7,310 nt of DNA from an uncultured Hymenobacter sp. Lineage in GTDB: Bacteria > Bacteroidota > Bacteroidia > Cytophagales > Hymenobacteraceae. Position 1 is the stretch's first letter. Each line of letters starts with the position of its first letter. The notes beneath the pieces are model-generated. The model ran no database searches. It was not told the origin of the DNA and saw nothing but the letters and a program-made list of their open reading frames with translations. Positions 6,304 through 7,310 of this stretch are shown here, one piece after another. Location of the stretch: the NCBI GenBank assembly GCA_937871705.1, contig CALMOO010000405.1, positions 1 through 7,310 on the forward strand, given 5' to 3'. The translations under genes were made by a program, and so were the position numbers.

Positions 6304-6864
6304 ATGACAATACGGGTTGCGACAGCAGCAGACACGCAGTATGCGGATTTGCTGTGTCAATGGTACATCGAATCGGCCAAACAGCGGGGAACCGGCATAG
6401 CCAAGCGCGAGCCCGACTACGTGCGCTCTAAAATGCTGCAAGGCAACGCAGTTATCGCTTTCGTAGACGACGAACTGGCGGGCTTTTGCTATATCGAAAC
6501 GTTCGAGAGCGGCAAATTTGTGGCTAATTCGGGCCTCGTGGTAAACACTGAACTGCGCAAGCACGGCCTGGGCCGCGCCATCAAGCGCGAGGTATTTCGA
6601 CTATCGCGCACGAAGTACCCGGACGCCAAAATTTTCGGCATTACCACGAGCTTGGCAGTAATGAAAATCAACAGCGACTTGGGCTACAAGCCGGTGACGT
6701 TTTCGGAGCTTACTACCAGCGAGGATTTTTGGAAAGGCTGCAAAAGCTGCAAGAACTATGGTATTCTGATGGAAAACGAGCGCAAAATGTGCCTTTGCAC
6801 GGGTATGGTGTTCGATAATATTTCGGCGCCGCCCCCTGAGCATGAGTCACCCGATGAACTGTAG
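6304..6864 (+). CDS. GNAT-family N-acyltransferase of the arginine cluster, candidate glutamate N-acyltransferase
   Basis: This is a 186-residue GNAT-fold protein. Beta strands 2-4 are at about 47-81 (AVIAFVDDELAGFCYIETF, then ANSGLVVN). The acyl-CoA pyrophosphate loop is R85-KHGLG-R91, a form of R/Q-x-x-G-x-G/A. SLAVMKINSDLGYKPVTF (116-133) matches the N-SDLGY segment near the C-terminus of GNATs. The tail carries four cysteines, C146-x2-C149 and C163-x-C165, the latter in RKMCLCTG, which may bind a metal. The gene lies directly before argG, an arrangement I recall from many Bacteroidota that lack a classical argA. It therefore probably makes N-acetyl- or N-succinylglutamate from glutamate and acyl-CoA, but this is inferred from context. 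The ATG at 6304 is chosen because MTIRVATAAD is a normal GNAT beginning; no Shine-Dalgarno site is visible. The last residues are Pro/Glu-rich. Confidence 0.85.
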   Translation: MTIRVATAADTQYADLLCQWYIESAKQRGTGIAKREPDYVRSKMLQGNAVIAFVDDELAGFCYIETFESGKFVANSGLVVNTELRKHGLGRAIKREVFRLSRTKYPDAKIFGITTSLAVMKINSDLGYKPVTFSELTTSEDFWKGCKSCKNYGILMENERKMCLCTGMVFDNISAPPPEHESPDEL

Positions 6865-6866
6865 AA

Positions 6867-6938
6867 CGGAGTGGCCCGCCGTTTCTGGTTAGCTTACTTA
6901 TTCAACGACTAATAACGATTAAGCGGAGTACCACTCCG
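6867..6938 (+). other. GNAT-argG spacer with alternative inverted repeats
   Basis: The 89-bp spacer holds CGGAGTGG (6867-6874), CGGAGT (6924-6929) and CCACTCCG (6931-6938). The last can pair either locally with 6924-6929 (a 6-bp stem with a 3-nt loop, ending 15 nt before the argG start) or with 6867-6874 over 8 bp. AACGG/CCGTT (6865-6869 with 6879-6883) offers a third hairpin. No T-run follows, so this is not an ordinary terminator. A role in RNA stability or access to the argG start is possible. Confidence 0.35.
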
Positions 6939-6953
6939 GTTTACAATTTCGCA

Positions 6954-7310
6954 ATGAAGAAAAAGGCAATTGTAGCGTACAGCGGCGGCCTCGACACGTC
7001 GTACTGCGTAGTGAACCTCTCGCGGGAGCAAAATTTAGAGGTGCACACGGTTATCGTCAACTCGGGCGGCTTTTCGGCCGAAGAACTGGTGGCTATCGAA
7101 AAGCGCGCCTACGAGCTAGGTTCGGTGAAGCACGAGGTAATTGATATTACCGAGCGTTTTTACCACGATTGCTTGCGCTATTTGCTGTTTGGCAACGTGT
7201 TGAAAAACGACACCTACCCCCTCTCGGTAAGTGCAGAGCGCATGTTTCAGGCGCTGGCGATTGCCGAATATGCTAAGCGCGAGAATGCTGAATACATTGT
7301 GCACGGTAGC
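6954..7310 (+). CDS. argG: Argininosuccinate synthase, N-terminal part (3' truncated by window edge)
   Basis: The enzyme joins citrulline and aspartate with ATP to make argininosuccinate, in the cytoplasm. The frame is open from ATG 6954 to the window end: 119 residues, about 30 percent of the usual protein of roughly 400. MKKKAIVAYSGGLDTS carries the N-type PP-loop motif (SGGLDTS, residues 10-16) that binds ATP. The following VIVNSGGFS and SAERMFQALAIAEYAKRENAEYIVHGS match the nucleotide-binding domain of ArgG. In this variant VNSGGF replaces the DVGQ segment of the common type, which I associate with the Bacteroidota branch. It follows the GNAT gene by 89 bp with no visible terminator or good promoter, so the two are probably co-transcribed. 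No Shine-Dalgarno site is visible. Confidence 0.96.
   Translation, partial: MKKKAIVAYSGGLDTSYCVVNLSREQNLEVHTVIVNSGGFSAEELVAIEKRAYELGSVKHEVIDITERFYHDCLRYLLFGNVLKNDTYPLSVSAERMFQALAIAEYAKRENAEYIVHGS

Noticed and set aside
6105..6431. 108-codon open frame on the + strand running into the GNAT gene
   Set aside because: It overlaps the well-supported GNAT coding region out of frame by more than 120 bases and begins with GTG; the translation shows no family pattern.
6037..6956. Ten-base repeat TTTCGCAATG at 6037-6046 and at the argG start (6947-6956)
   Set aside because: Ten-base matches are expected by chance several times in a window of this size, and no longer flanking similarity is present.
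1..7310. tRNA, rRNA, CRISPR arrays, insertion sequences or phage genes
   Set aside because: No cloverleaf, spaced direct repeats, transposase-like frames or terminal inverted repeats with target duplications were seen on either strand.

Overview
The window comes from a Bacteroidota chromosome, most likely Cytophagales and close to Hymenobacter. Four things point there. Promoter motifs have the Bacteroidota form (TAnnTTTG -7 box). No convincing Shine-Dalgarno sequences precede the genes. Flanking genes are GC-rich, with an M1 aminopeptidase and a signal-peptide-bearing outer-membrane barrel protein of Bacteroidota type. The arginine cluster has the split arrangement with a GNAT gene directly before argG. 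The genus assignment is inference.

Left part (1-2488, + strand). The 3' two thirds of an M1-family zinc aminopeptidase starts inside its HEXXH motif and ends at a very strong hairpin terminator (1524-1566). Next is a gene for a secreted, probably outer-membrane beta-barrel protein of the 'transporter'/phenol MetA-like family. This gene converges on the arginine genes.

Middle part (2624-5900, - strand). The order of transcription is argB (N-acylglutamate kinase), argE-like M20 deacylase, then argH (argininosuccinate lyase). argB and the deacylase gene overlap by 13 bp. The deacylase gene and argH are separated by about 120 bp that holds an 85-nt REP-like imperfect palindrome. This block is clearly more AT-rich than its neighbours.

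Right part (5901-7310). A roughly 400-bp divergent control region separates argB from a + strand unit: a GNAT acyltransferase gene, then argG (argininosuccinate synthase), which runs off the window. The control region holds a palindrome with Bacteroidota -7 boxes facing both ways, a separate perfect 14-bp palindrome near argB, and an approximately 310-nt leader before the GNAT gene.

The most interesting item is that leader. It contains a 33-codon open frame with four Arg codons, including tandem CGA CGA just before the stop. Four short RNA segments can pair as 1:2 plus 3:4, or alternatively as 2:3. This is the layout of a classical ribosome-mediated attenuator, and it precedes arginine genes. 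It has no strong U-tract, so it remains a hypothesis.

Together the genes make most of an arginine pathway. The GNAT protein is a good candidate for the otherwise missing glutamate N-acyltransferase. ArgB phosphorylates the acylglutamate, the M20 enzyme removes the acyl group from acylornithine or acylcitrulline, and ArgG and ArgH convert citrulline to arginine. argC, argD and the transcarbamylase are not in the window and may follow argG.
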